From contig JBBHKE010001162.1 in assembly GCA_037447655.1 (NCBI GenBank), forward strand, positions 33,534 to 69,546: DNA of 36,013 nucleotides. The letters run 5' to 3'. The stretch is from Zygnema cylindricum. Its lineage: Eukaryota; Streptophyta; Zygnematophyceae; Zygnematales; Zygnemataceae. The notes beneath the pieces were generated by a model. It saw only the letters and a program-made list of their open reading frames with translations. It was not told the DNA's origin and searched no databases. Every line of letters begins with the position of its first letter. The first letter of the stretch is position 1. The position numbers and the translations under genes are program-made. Of the stretch, positions 23,061 to 32,305 are shown piece by piece.

Positions 23061-24580
23061 CTAAACCCCGCACACAAGCCTCAACACGGATATAATGTAC
23101 TGGGTGCCATAACCACTTCACGGCGGGTGCCGGTATTGCTCGGCATACAAAGAGTTGACGACGATTCTTTGCCCAAGGTGGCCCATCCTCTAGTACCCTT
23201 CCTTCCACCCCGCTCCCGTCCGGACCTACAAGCGGAGATTGGTCATTTGTACGTGAATTAGACGTGCTTGGAGCGTATGATTTGGGATTCCCCTGTCCAC
23301 GATTATACACACGGATCCCTATGGTTGTGCGGATTATAGTACAGGACGCCCCTCCACACCTTTTTTACCTATATTTTTTCCGATCCCACGGATGTTCGAC
23401 CTTCGCACCTCCTTTTTATGTTTTCTCTTTGGGTTCTAGTCTAACTAAGTCGTGGAGGTGGTAGCGAGGCCCGAGAAACTATGACTCGATGCCGCCGATT
23501 CCTTCGAGGTGATTGGAAGGCCCTTCACGCCGAGCACGAGGATTGAGTTGCGAGTGTTTCCTTCACACCACGTGGAAGATCTAGGACTTCGTATGTCGCA
23601 TCCTGCTATCGTCGTGCGGTTCATTCTGGCCGAGTTGGTGAGCTCTCTCGAGCGGTTCGGGCCCTCTAGCCGTTTAATCATGATCCTCGATCTATTGAGA
23701 TTATCAAGATTCTCCGAGCTCTCCATCCACCAACGCCCACCCCTCAATCCCCCTCTATTCAAACCTTTGAGCCATTATAATGTTTTATCCTAGATCGAGA
23801 CGCTTTCATTAAAGCCCTTACGACTTCTCCACATCTTTCACCACGAGTGCATCGGGCACAGTTTATGAGTTATTTCGCGACGTTTTGCCTCCGAAATCAG
23901 GTGCCCGGGGTTTTGATATGTGTTTTCGAGTTTGTTCTCTTATTGCCGGTGGCTTTGTCCCCTCTCGTATTTGTGATATCCTCACGGCCTGGAGTGGCAA
24001 TTCGGGGAGGTTGCGAAGCTGTGGTCCACGGGATTTGAGCGTTGTTGGATGCCCATACGGATTATTTAGTCCTTCAAGTTGATGTTTCTAATGCTTTCAA
24101 TACACTGGATCGTAATGCCATTTTTTCCGAGCTTCTGGCCGCACCTTCTCAAATTGTCCAGATATTTCCTTTTGTAGGGCTTTTTATTCTTAGAGCAGCA
24201 GCCTCTTTTTTTTTCACCGATGGTGATTTGGTCCCACTTTTTTCCACACTCGTTAAGGCAATCCTCTTGGGGGCCCTTTGTTTGCCCTTGCTCATTACCG
24301 GGCCTTTGGAGCTTCCGCGGTCGCTTTTCCATCTTGCCTCTTCCCTTCAGTTGCGGAAGACACACACCTTATTGGTCCTTTGCACCAAGTTATACCGACC
24401 TATAACTTTTTCAAGGGTCGTTTAGCCGAACTCAATCGTTTTGTCCAACCCACTAAGTGTGTTGTTTGGTCCCCTCGTGCTATTCCTCCTTCTTTCACCC
24501 CCCCTCTTGGTTTTCAAACTCCTCCTCCATCCGAAGACACTCCTGTGTTAGGTTGCCCACTCGGTTTAGATCTATAAATC
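23060..24580 (+). pseudogene. Broken non-LTR (LINE-like) reverse transcriptase
   Basis: Recognisable pieces in order: an upstream region near 23490-23790, a GVAIRGGCEAVVHG block (about 23991-24035), VLQVDVSNAFNTLDRNA with the first catalytic Asp (about 24066-24118), a GNPLGGPLFALAHYRA block in another frame (about 24258-24303), and FPSVAEDTHLIGP (about 24340-24378), where the usual ADD catalytic pair reads AED, followed by NRFVQPTKCVVWSP. A TGA at 24036-24038 and a TAA before GNPLG interrupt it, and at least one frameshift separates the blocks. The GG.EA.VH and DVSNAFN signatures are typical of plant and algal LINE-type RTs. No endonuclease was recognised. Confidence 0.75.
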
Positions 24581-24676
24581 AAGTAATTTCTTGATTCTGC
24601 TCTTAAGACAGATTTGTCCCATGTGGATGACCTTCCTAACCTTTCTGATCCCTAAGTGGCTTTCAACTCATGTTCA

Positions 24677-24720
24677 AACTTTACATAAAATCACCTCGCC
24701 AGGTGATTTTATGTAAAGTT
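24677..24720. repeat. Perfect 20-bp hairpin with 4-nt loop
   Basis: AACTTTACATAAAATCACCT, loop CGCC, then its exact reverse complement. It lies 97 bp past the last recognisable RT sequence. Too perfect to be chance; it could be a foldback insertion or a replication-fork inversion scar. Confidence 0.9.
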
Positions 24721-25196
24721 CCATGAGGCGAGTGAATAGGCAGATGCTGTTGCAAGTGTCAAAAGTTTTTGACAAATTTTGTGCGCGGAGTACAAAAAAA
24801 AAAACCCAATGCACGTTTTCAACCTGTGCGTGACTTTTTTCAGGGCGGTTTTTTCCGTACAGGGGCCGTGGAGGGGGTCTCGACCAACGGACGCCATTTC
24901 TCAAAAGCAAAGTCCGTGAAAGCGCCCCTCTCTCTCCCTCTGCCACTACTGCGTCTATCTCATAATTCTTGCAATGAAAAACGTCAATAATGGTATCAAA
25001 TGAAAGATCTCCAAAAACGATTGCTTTTTACTATCTTTGAGCGTATTTTGATAAAACTAGATTGAGAAAAGAGTAAAAAACAAAATCGAGAAACTATGGC
25101 TGAAAGTTTTAGAATTTGTGACGTCAACGCTGTCATAATTTGAGCGTGAGGTCAAAATGTCATAAACCCTAAACATCTACGATTGTCACAAGTAGC

Positions 25197-25738
25197 TACA
25201 CCGCGAATCGTTATTAGTGTCAAAGTCACTAATTTGGGTTCTTAAAATTTTGACTTTTTTTTCAAATAGGATACATGATTTTAATTTTTCCTTGACGCTA
25301 ATTAAGGTACCGTACAAAATAGCATAAAGCTCGAAAGTACAATAAAATATAAATAGTGTGGTGTACGGTTGATGCCAGACCGTACATAAATGCACCTTTT
25401 CAAGTGAAATTTTACAAAAAATGAATTTATTAGACGCGCACGCATAGGAGCGTGCGCTAAAATAAATGGGATTAGTCCGACACGTAAACTAGTATAGCAT
25501 ATACGGATATCTTAAATTCGCGACGGCGTACGATTTCTAATATTTTGTACGGATACATATATTAATGTATATAATCGTACGGCAAATATTCCATTTTTGC
25601 TGTTCCCAAATTAGCATAAACGCCGAAATTAGAATACACCTTTTTTTTGAAAAATTTCAAATTATTAATTAGCATCAATTACGGTAAATTTTCTTCAACA
25701 CTATTTAAACTTTGACACTAATAACGATTCGCGGTGTA
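25197..25738. mobile_element. MITE, 542 bp, TIR CACCGCGAATCGTTATTAGT
   Basis: Both ends carry matching inverted repeats of about 24 bp with TA at each edge. Shares CGCGACGGCGTACGATTT and the AATAGTGTGGTGTACGG block with the 19435-19946 element. It lies about 410 bp before the start of the next gene on the plus strand. Confidence 0.85.
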
Positions 25739-26148
25739 GACGTCTACAACCGTCGCTATTTTGTAAACGTCATCAATTGTCGCGAGTTTTGCAGTCGTCT
25801 ACAACAGTCACAAATTGCACACCCACGTCTACATCTGTCACAGTCTAAAGTAACGATTTCATTTCTTTACATACGAATGCTCTGAAAGTAGTACGGAGAA
25901 TCTTCGCTAAAAACAAACTTAAAAGGCTAAAGTTTCGGTTACATGCGAAAGTACCCTTCGTATAACTTCCTTGCCAAAACTGTCGCGTGACTGCTTAAGA
26001 AATTAAGATCCATCAAAAGACTTCCAGAGCACTGGTGGAATTCCGTAACAAACTTAAAAAAAGAAAAGGTATAACACGTGTCTTTTTTTCGTCGAATGCG
26101 GGAGTAGCCGTTGCAGTTTCAGTTTCTGTCGGGACGTGGCCGGCCGTC

Positions 26149-29100
26149 ATGTCGGCCATTTCTCAGGCCGTCAGAGATCTGGCTTCCAAAATCAAGCCTT
26201 CCTGGGTGAAGGGCAAGTGGCAGGAGGCCGCAATCTCCGCTCGCCACCGAGCCAAGATTCGGCGACAAACTCTTCTAGCGGGCGAGTGAGTTCTGCTCAG
26301 AAACCCTAAACCCTAAACCCTAAACCTTAAGCCCTAAACCCTAAACCCTAAACCTTAAACCCTAAACCCTAAGCCCTAAACCTTAAACCTTAAACTCTGG
26401 AAGCTCTAAAAACCCTTGGAACTCGGAAACAATCTAGGAAACTCTTGACAACCTGAAAAAAAAATGGAATTCCTGAAAAACCCTAGAAAACCCCTGAAAA
26501 ACCCTAATAACTTATAAATAAAATAAACTAACAAACCTTTGAAATTTTTAATATCCGCTGATTTTCCTCCAGCCAGAGAGTCTTTTTTTGTATGATTATT
26601 AACTGTTTTTAGATGTCGCTGCTGTACACTATTTGTTGTTCGGGTTTTTATGTACATTTTCTAGGTTTTTCCGAGTGGTTTTAGGGTTTTTCGAGGCTCT
26701 TTTTTTTTTCTTATGAGATAGGGAGATCTTTTCATCCGGAAGTTCCAAGTCCCTTCCATGTCATTCCGTTTATCTATTCCACTATTTAGTTCCATCCATG
26801 CCTATTTTTTTTTTTTAGGCTATTCATTTTGTCAGTCTGGATCCATTTGTTTAAGACTCTGTGGATGGTTTTGTGTATTTTTCGGGTTCATGCTTGGTCT
26901 TAAAAAAGCTGACATGCCTCCCCCTCTCCCTCTCCCTCTCCCTCCCCCTCCCCCCTTCACCCCTCCCCTCCCCTCCCGCTCTTCCCAGGCGGTGGTAGTA
27001 CCACACTAGTTGTATTGATTACTACTGCTACCACACGGCCCTTCTCTATTGGAGTAAAGGAATAATTAACGTAAATGAGAAATTCGATTGTATAATACGA
27101 ATTATAAAACTAATTTAGTGTGGAGAGACGTGGCAAGTTTTAGGCCACTCCCTTGAACAGTGTTTATTAACATTATTTTATTCTTTTCGGTCAAAAGGAG
27201 TCACAATTAAATTAGAGTAAGTGGATTATTAGTGTTGGCACTTTATTAGAATTATCTACACTAGATTGTGTTTTGCCACGTTGTTTTTTTTTACTATTTT
27301 ACCTTTTTTGGTTAAAAAAATCTACTTAGAATTAGTGTTATTGACTCTAATAGTGATGGCCGGTGTAGTAATTGTAAGTAATTTCAAGACGAGGTATATC
27401 GACAATGTGGTACTAAATACCAATATGCCGACATGAATTAGCGTGGATAACCATAGTTTCAACATGCAAAAAGGTATGAATAATTTATATGTTGCGACCC
27501 TGTATTATGTCAATATTTATTAGTGTTGTGGATCGGGTAAAAATTTATTGCGATAAATTCGATATTCGATATATCAAATATCGAACGGTCAGAGGACTCG
27601 ATATATTGCTCCGGGACCAACAAAAATTATAGCGATATATTGGGTAGGAGGTGGGGATCCGTACAGCTTTAGTACGGTAAATCGTACTGTCAATAGCACG
27701 GAAAATCGTAACGGTAAATCGTACGAAAATTTTGACTTATCTTCACTTCGATATATCGCGACGAAAATATATCAAATTATCGGCCGATATATCTTCTAAA
27801 TATTGCGATATGGAGCTACTCGATATATTGATTATTGGGTACTCAAAATTAGGTACATATGGAATATCGGCAAGGGGTCTTCAATACACAACACTAATAT
27901 TTAGGCGTTTCAATAGGCATATAATACGGGGACACCACAGATAATCATACCATATCCTATTCTGCGTTAAACCTATGCTATCCACACTAATTTTGAAGCA
28001 GAGGCTTTCATTGGTCAGTGCCATGACTTGGACTTTGGACTTTTGGACCGGCTTAGGAGGATTTATATAGTACACCGCACCTTTCATTTTGGAGTTACTG
28101 ATTACTTAGCGATAAATTATCAGAATTAATTACACTTAACTACGGGGGCAATTTCGTTCATTTGGGCCACCTACATAAATAGTGTTATTGCCGTTGTTTT
28201 ATGATTTGGGTCAAAATAAACCGCGAGCAAATCAGGGTGTCAACTCTAATAGCGGTGGAACGAGTACCGTTTGTGCACACCACACTGTTCATGAACTAAC
28301 TCGAATGAATAGTATTTGAAGGTGAATTTGGAAAATCTTTTGAGAATGGAGCAACGTTTTATATGAAATTTATTGAGTTCTACAAATATTTAACAACAGT
28401 CCACCTCGCATCGATCTTAGAGTTCGGGATTTTTTAGTCTTAAAGCGGATTTGTACTTGCGCGATGTCACGTAGCCTATTGTATGGGTCGCTTAACTAGA
28501 CAATGTTATTCACACTAACTTAACACTAATTTGGGTAAAAAAACGCAACTGAATAAGAGGCAGCAACTCTTATAGCGACGAAAGGTGTAGTACGAGAACA
28601 CAATTATCAAGTTTCTTTTAAGATGGTTCAACACTTTCTATGGTGGACCAGAAATTTTAATCAATAAATGCTGCTATTATGAGAAGTTATTCAAGGAACC
28701 GAATTCGCAAAATAAATTTATTATTTGAGGTTTATGCAGAAGTTTGGAATACAAGTTTAACTCCAACGGTTCTATGTTGAACTTCCCTTTTAACTTTCCT
28801 TTCAACTTCTCTTTTAACTTCTTGTGTAACTTCTCTTTTCACTTCTCTTCTAACTTTTCTTTTTACTTCTCTTTCCTCTTCTCTTTTAACTTCTCTTCTA
28901 TCTTCTCTTATAACTTATTCTTTAAAATCTCTAATTGCTTTAACTTGGAGGAATCTAGAAGAAAAGCAAAGTTATCTGGTTTGTATGTTTGTAAAACGAC
29001 CTACTTGGTTTAGGAAAATGTTTGTTTCCTATTTCGAATTTGAAATAAAGGGGTACAATGTATCTTTTTTTTTTGAAAGCAGGGAGTGGCCCTATGATCC

Positions 29101-29163
29101 TCCAAGGAAGGAGATGAAGACAAAATTGAAGGGCCACAAACACGACAAAGAGGCAGCAGAGAG
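26149..29163 (+). CDS. Probable mitochondrial ribosomal large-subunit protein, mL59/mL64-like (partial model)
   Basis: Exon 1 (26149-26285) gives MSAISQAVRDLASKIKPSW, then a basic RHRAKIRRQTLLAGE. Exon 2 (29083-29163) gives EWPYDPPRKEMKTKLKGHKH and DKEAAER. The phase 2 donor GA|GTGAGT and acceptor GCAG|GGAGTGG rebuild the Glu exactly, so the join across 2.8 kb is strong. The compact basic sequence, LLAGEEWPY junction and KGHKHDK motif recall small plant mitoribosomal proteins (yeast mL59/Mrpl25 has a comparable KGHKH patch). That family call is from memory and moderate. The ATG was chosen because translation upstream in frame is low-complexity and starts with GTG. Exon 2 ends at AG|GTAGGA, so at least one more exon is needed; I could not place it with phase. 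Exon 2 sits about 180 bp before an organelle-like block. Confidence 0.6.
26301..26396. repeat. Interstitial telomere-type repeat (CCCTAAA)n
   Basis: About 13 units of CCCTAAA with a few CCTTAAA and GCCCTAA variants start 15 bp after the donor of exon 1 of the mL59-like gene. CCCTAAA is the Arabidopsis-type telomere heptamer, which supports a green-lineage origin. Confidence 0.9.
26918..26985. repeat. CCCTCT/CCCCT microsatellite
   Basis: A C/T-only run of CCCTCT and CCCCTCC units in the long intron of the mL59-like gene. Confidence 0.75.
27028..27368. mobile_element. Degenerate MITE of the CACCG superfamily
   Basis: The right end GACTCTAATAGTGATGGCCGGTGTA fits the family consensus after reverse complementing. 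The left end (TACCACACGGCCCTTCTCTA) is only roughly matching, so the left border is approximate. Confidence 0.45.
27521..27896. mobile_element. Second-family MITE, 376 bp, TIR TAGTGTTGTGKATCGG
   Basis: Left TAGTGTTGTGGATCGGG and right CAATACACAACACTA form inverted ends with TA borders. The interior is full of CGATATAT palindromic motifs and shares the ATATCGAACGGT...CTCCGGGACCAACAAA block with 21104-21561. Confidence 0.75.
28071..28594. mobile_element. Two decayed MITE copies
   Basis: TACACCGCACC near 28071 with AACTCTAATAGCGGTGGAACG ending about 28266, and a second right-type end CTTATAGCGACGAAAGGTGT at about 28571-28592, each match the superfamily core. Left border of the second is not clear. 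Confidence 0.4.
28780..28925. repeat. ~15-bp AACTTCTCTTTT repeats
   Basis: About nine tandem units of AACTTCTCTTTT-type sequence with small changes. They produce a Phe/Asn/Ser-rich open frame that I regard as repeat noise inside the mL59-like intron. Confidence 0.8.
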
Positions 29164-29189
29164 GTAGGAAAACTTTTCACAAGAAAGTC

Positions 29190-29325
29190 TAGAGAGGGGG
29201 GGGGGAGGGAGGGAGGGAAGGGCAAGAGAACGGGAGGGAGGGATCAAGAGGAGGGCAGGAGGGGAGGGTAAGAAAAATTTTCACACGAAAGTAAGGAGGG
29301 AGGGAGGGAGGGAGGTAATCTATCC
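29190..29325. repeat. GGGA microsatellite, two blocks
   Basis: GGGAGGGA-rich runs at 29193-29275 and 29296-29315, separated by a repeat of the phrase AAAATTTTCACACGAAAGT (compare AACTTTTCACAAGAAAGT at 29170), so a segment has been duplicated together with the microsatellite. Confidence 0.8.
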
Positions 29326-29360
29326 ATAGTCATTCCAGGCCCATGCATATTAAACACGGG

Positions 29361-29422
29361 TAGGGTCAGTCAATGCTGCCCTCCGAACCATACGTGACAG
29401 TTTCCCGTCATATGGCTCTTCC
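29361..29422 (-). ncRNA. Group II intron-like conserved segment
   Basis: Read on the minus strand: GAGCCATATGACGGGAAACT then GTCACGTATGGTTCGGAGGG, CAGC and CTGACCCTACC. This is the hallmark string (GAGCC.TATG..G.GAAA...C.CGTA.GGTTCGGAGGGCAGC) seen in bacterial and organellar group II introns near the ORF; the two arms pair into a hairpin. No maturase frame is present, so only a fragment remains. The identification is by motif memory. Confidence 0.5.
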
Positions 29423-29673
29423 CCAATAAACTGTTCGTTGGAAAAGAAGCGGCGTGCCTTCTCACTTGAGTTCAGCTTAACTTATCGCCGCTCCGGCGTT
29501 TAGCCGCGCCTTCGTCCGAAAAAAGCAGCGAACCTTTTGCTTGTCGCTTCCAAAGCTGTATTCCGAGCTTTGGAAGCGAACATGCGCTGCCCATTCTTCT
29601 TGAACACCTTCGCCGCTTCGCGAAGGGGAAACTCCTTCGCCGCTTCGTGCTTTGCTTGTCGTCGCGCCTTGTG

Positions 29674-29854
29674 CTACTCCAAAGACACCTTGGCCAAGGG
29701 TGCTTAGCACCAAAACGTGCGAAGCACTTCTTTTTGGAGAAGCTTGTCCGAAGCCCGGTGCTGCTTCTTGCACTCCTTCGGACTCAGGTGTGTAACACGA
29801 AGCGGTCTTCTTGTGCTACTCCAAAGACACCTTGGCCAACGTGCATAGCACCGG
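29674..29854 (+). repeat. Direct repeat within the organelle-like block
   Basis: Copies of about 40 bp begin with TGTGCTACTCCAAAGACACC and run through TTGGCCAA to GCATAGCACC/GCTTAGCACC, at 29670 and 29809. Confidence 0.75.
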
Positions 29855-30564
29855 CGGTGCTTATTATTGCACTCCTTCGGCCGTGCTTGCCCCCCCCCCC
29901 GCGCTGCGCCGGCCGGCTTTACGCCGGTCTTTCATACCTTCTTTTTGGAGTCGCCTTCTTCTTTGCGACAACGTGCCATCCGCCGGAGCTGCGTTCTTTG
30001 GAGTGCGTAGCGCCCTCCAAAGAGACTCCAAAGAGAAGGTATGACGTAGGTAAGCCCCACGCCCCCCGGACAGCGCTTCTTCTTTTGTTCGAATACCGGC
30101 GCTTACGCCGGGCGGCGTTTTGCCGGGCCGCTTATGCCGGGTGCCGTTTGCCCCCCCCCGGCTCGCGCCTGCTTCTTGCACTCCTCCAAAAGAAGGTAAT
30201 AAGACGACGTGCATAGCATGTCATACCTCCTTTTTGGAGTCGTCGCGCCTCCAAAAAGAAGTGCTTAATCAAAAACCGGCACCCCGTTCTGCGCACATGC
30301 TGCTTCTTGCAGCACTCCACCAACGTATGAATTTGGTTTTCCCGAAGCGGAGACAACATGCTACGGCACCATAGGCTCGCCAAGGGGAAGAAGCACTAAA
30401 AGAACATGTAGCGATGCAGCGAAACAAGTAAACAAAAAAACATGCGGTTTTTGGCGAAGAAAGTTTGTCTCTGCATCTTACGTAAAATAGTGTTTATCCT
30501 ATGATAAATAAGTACATTATTCTTGAAGAAATTTTGTTGTTTGCGTGTTATGCCTTTTGTGCAG

Positions 30565-30606
30565 AAACGGAAACAAGCTGCGAAGGAGAAGGGAACGTCA
30601 ACATAA
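30565..30606 (+). CDS. Possible terminal exon of the mL59-like gene
   Basis: An acceptor (TTTTGTGCAG) is followed by the short basic frame KRKQAAKEKGTST and a TAA stop. Its composition would suit the C-terminus of the small basic protein upstream, but its phase (0) does not fit exon 2 directly (phase 2), so an unseen exon would have to lie between. Weak. Confidence 0.2.
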   Translation, partial: KRKQAAKEKGTST

Positions 30607-32303
30607 TTTTCTTAGTCACAAGATTCCCATATAGGACACCAGAAGCCGGGGCAAAACTCTTAAAAACTCTAAAAAACTCTGAGAACCCTAAAAACCAGGA
30701 CTTTAGGCGACACCTCATCTGTTTTAAGCAAGATTGTTTTTATTATCCATTCTTTAGTTAGAATATTTGATGCTCTTTCCTCTCTCCTAAAAAAAAAAAA
30801 AAAAAGCCAAATGCAAATACGTTGTTTAGGATGAACTGAAGATTGTCATTATCACATAAGGCGAGTTGTTCCGTTATTTTCAGCTTTCTAGTTCCATGTG
30901 TTGGTCGACAGTTGTCGGCAATTTTTTTTTTTTATTACTTTGTATATGCTTCAACCTGACTGAAAATGTTTTTAAATCCTAGATTGCAAGAACAAACGGA
31001 AAGCTTATTATCCTTTTGTACTTCTGAGTTCTTTTGTTTGTTCAATAAATGATTCATTTCCTCCAGTTTCTCCATATTCTCCATTTTTTGTCCATACTCT
31101 TCCATTGAATGGATTTGTTGCTACCACTTCTGTTCTTTTATTGTTCCGAAAGTTGCTATTAAAAGGTATGATCCTATCGACATATCAAACTATAATTTAA
31201 AGTACTGTATTCTTAAAAGGTTTTCGTGCTAGTACCGTAATTTACTGACTCGGAGCACTTAAGAGAATGAGCTTTATTAGGAAAACATGATGATAAACTA
31301 TCTTAATAACCGTGAAATGGAAAGTGGGGTAGACACTCAAAAAACGACACAAAAGTAAACAAACAGAAAACGGAAAACACTGCGGAAAAAACTAACACGA
31401 CAAAGGGCAAACCAACAGACGACATGGAAATTAACAAAAAGCCAAAAATCCGCAACAAAAAAAAAACACTAACATAAAATACCAAACCAATACCATAACT
31501 GAAACCTTCTAAAACCAGTCCCTGTAAATCCCCAGGCTCGGAAAAGCGAGCCAAGAAATATCGAAACATGGCACAACCCATCCTCCCAATAGCGTAATAT
31601 CTCAGGTTAGTAAGTGTTTTTTTCTACATTTTAGTCATTAACCTATAACATTAACCTTTTTCTGAGCGACATTTACAGGATCTGGCGGTTATCTATGCAA
31701 TTTCTTACAGCTGAAGTGATGTGTTTGTACTATGAAGGATGTACTTTATGTACCTTAGGGTTTTTTAAGGTGCAATGTAAAGTGGTTTTTGTTTTGAACA
31801 GTTTTCGAAGTTTTGACCTGTTAGAAACAAACAATATTAAATTGGTTCCATCTATTCAACGGCTCAATCAAAGTACCACGATGCAAATAAGCAAAAAGTT
31901 GTTGAGCAGTTAACACCTGTTTTGTAAAAAAATTGTGTAATTACACCGCCATTTCCACATTCTCTCCGTTTAAACCTTTCCTACCTTTAAACGACCAATT
32001 CTTAACTTCTTACTACCTACGTGTTTTGTCCTACAGAGTCTCTCTTCTCTTCAATAACTCTCTTTTTCTCGTTCATAACTCTCTCTTCATTATTACCTCT
32101 CTTTTTCTCTTTCATTACCCACCATCGATCTCAGTCCTCTAATTTCTTATCCCTGACTGTTCCTCCTTAACAAATTAATTATATCTCCACCTTCACCATC
32201 TACCTGCACTATTCCTCCATTACCTACTTCCTCTTTTTGACTTCATCCTCCTCTCCCTCTCCCTCTCTCTCTGCCTCTCCTTCTCTCTCTCTCTCCACCT
32301 CCC
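30607..32303. other. Intergenic, no gene seen
   Basis: A-rich and T-rich homopolymers (30788-30804, 30922-30936) and CT-rich sequence towards 32200-32300. Short open frames only. Confidence 0.4.
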
Positions 32304-32305
32304 AC

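Larger units (their letters stand above)
29340..30440. other. GC-rich, palindrome-rich block resembling green-algal organelle intergenic DNA
   Basis: Base composition shifts sharply to GC. Many short palindromic and repeated modules occur, such as CTTCTTTTTGGAGTCG (29937), CTTTTTGGAGTCGTCGCG (30230), CTCCAAAAAGAAGTGCTT (30249), and CTACTCCAAAGACACCTTGG twice (29674, 29813), plus CCGGCG/CGCCGG clusters. These resemble the dispersed palindromes of chlorophyte chloroplast or mitochondrial spacers. Open frames on both strands of up to 189 codons are by-products. A nuclear insertion of organelle DNA is the simplest reading; assembly chimerism is the alternative. Confidence 0.45.

Noticed and set aside
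22521-23261. 246-codon plus-strand open frame
   Set aside because: Pro/Ser/Phe-rich translation of a C/T-rich tract; composition explains the lack of stops. No domain seen.
29647-30216. 189-codon open frame and several on the opposite strand
   Set aside because: Arise from GC-rich palindromic modules; frames are open on both strands and repeat internally.
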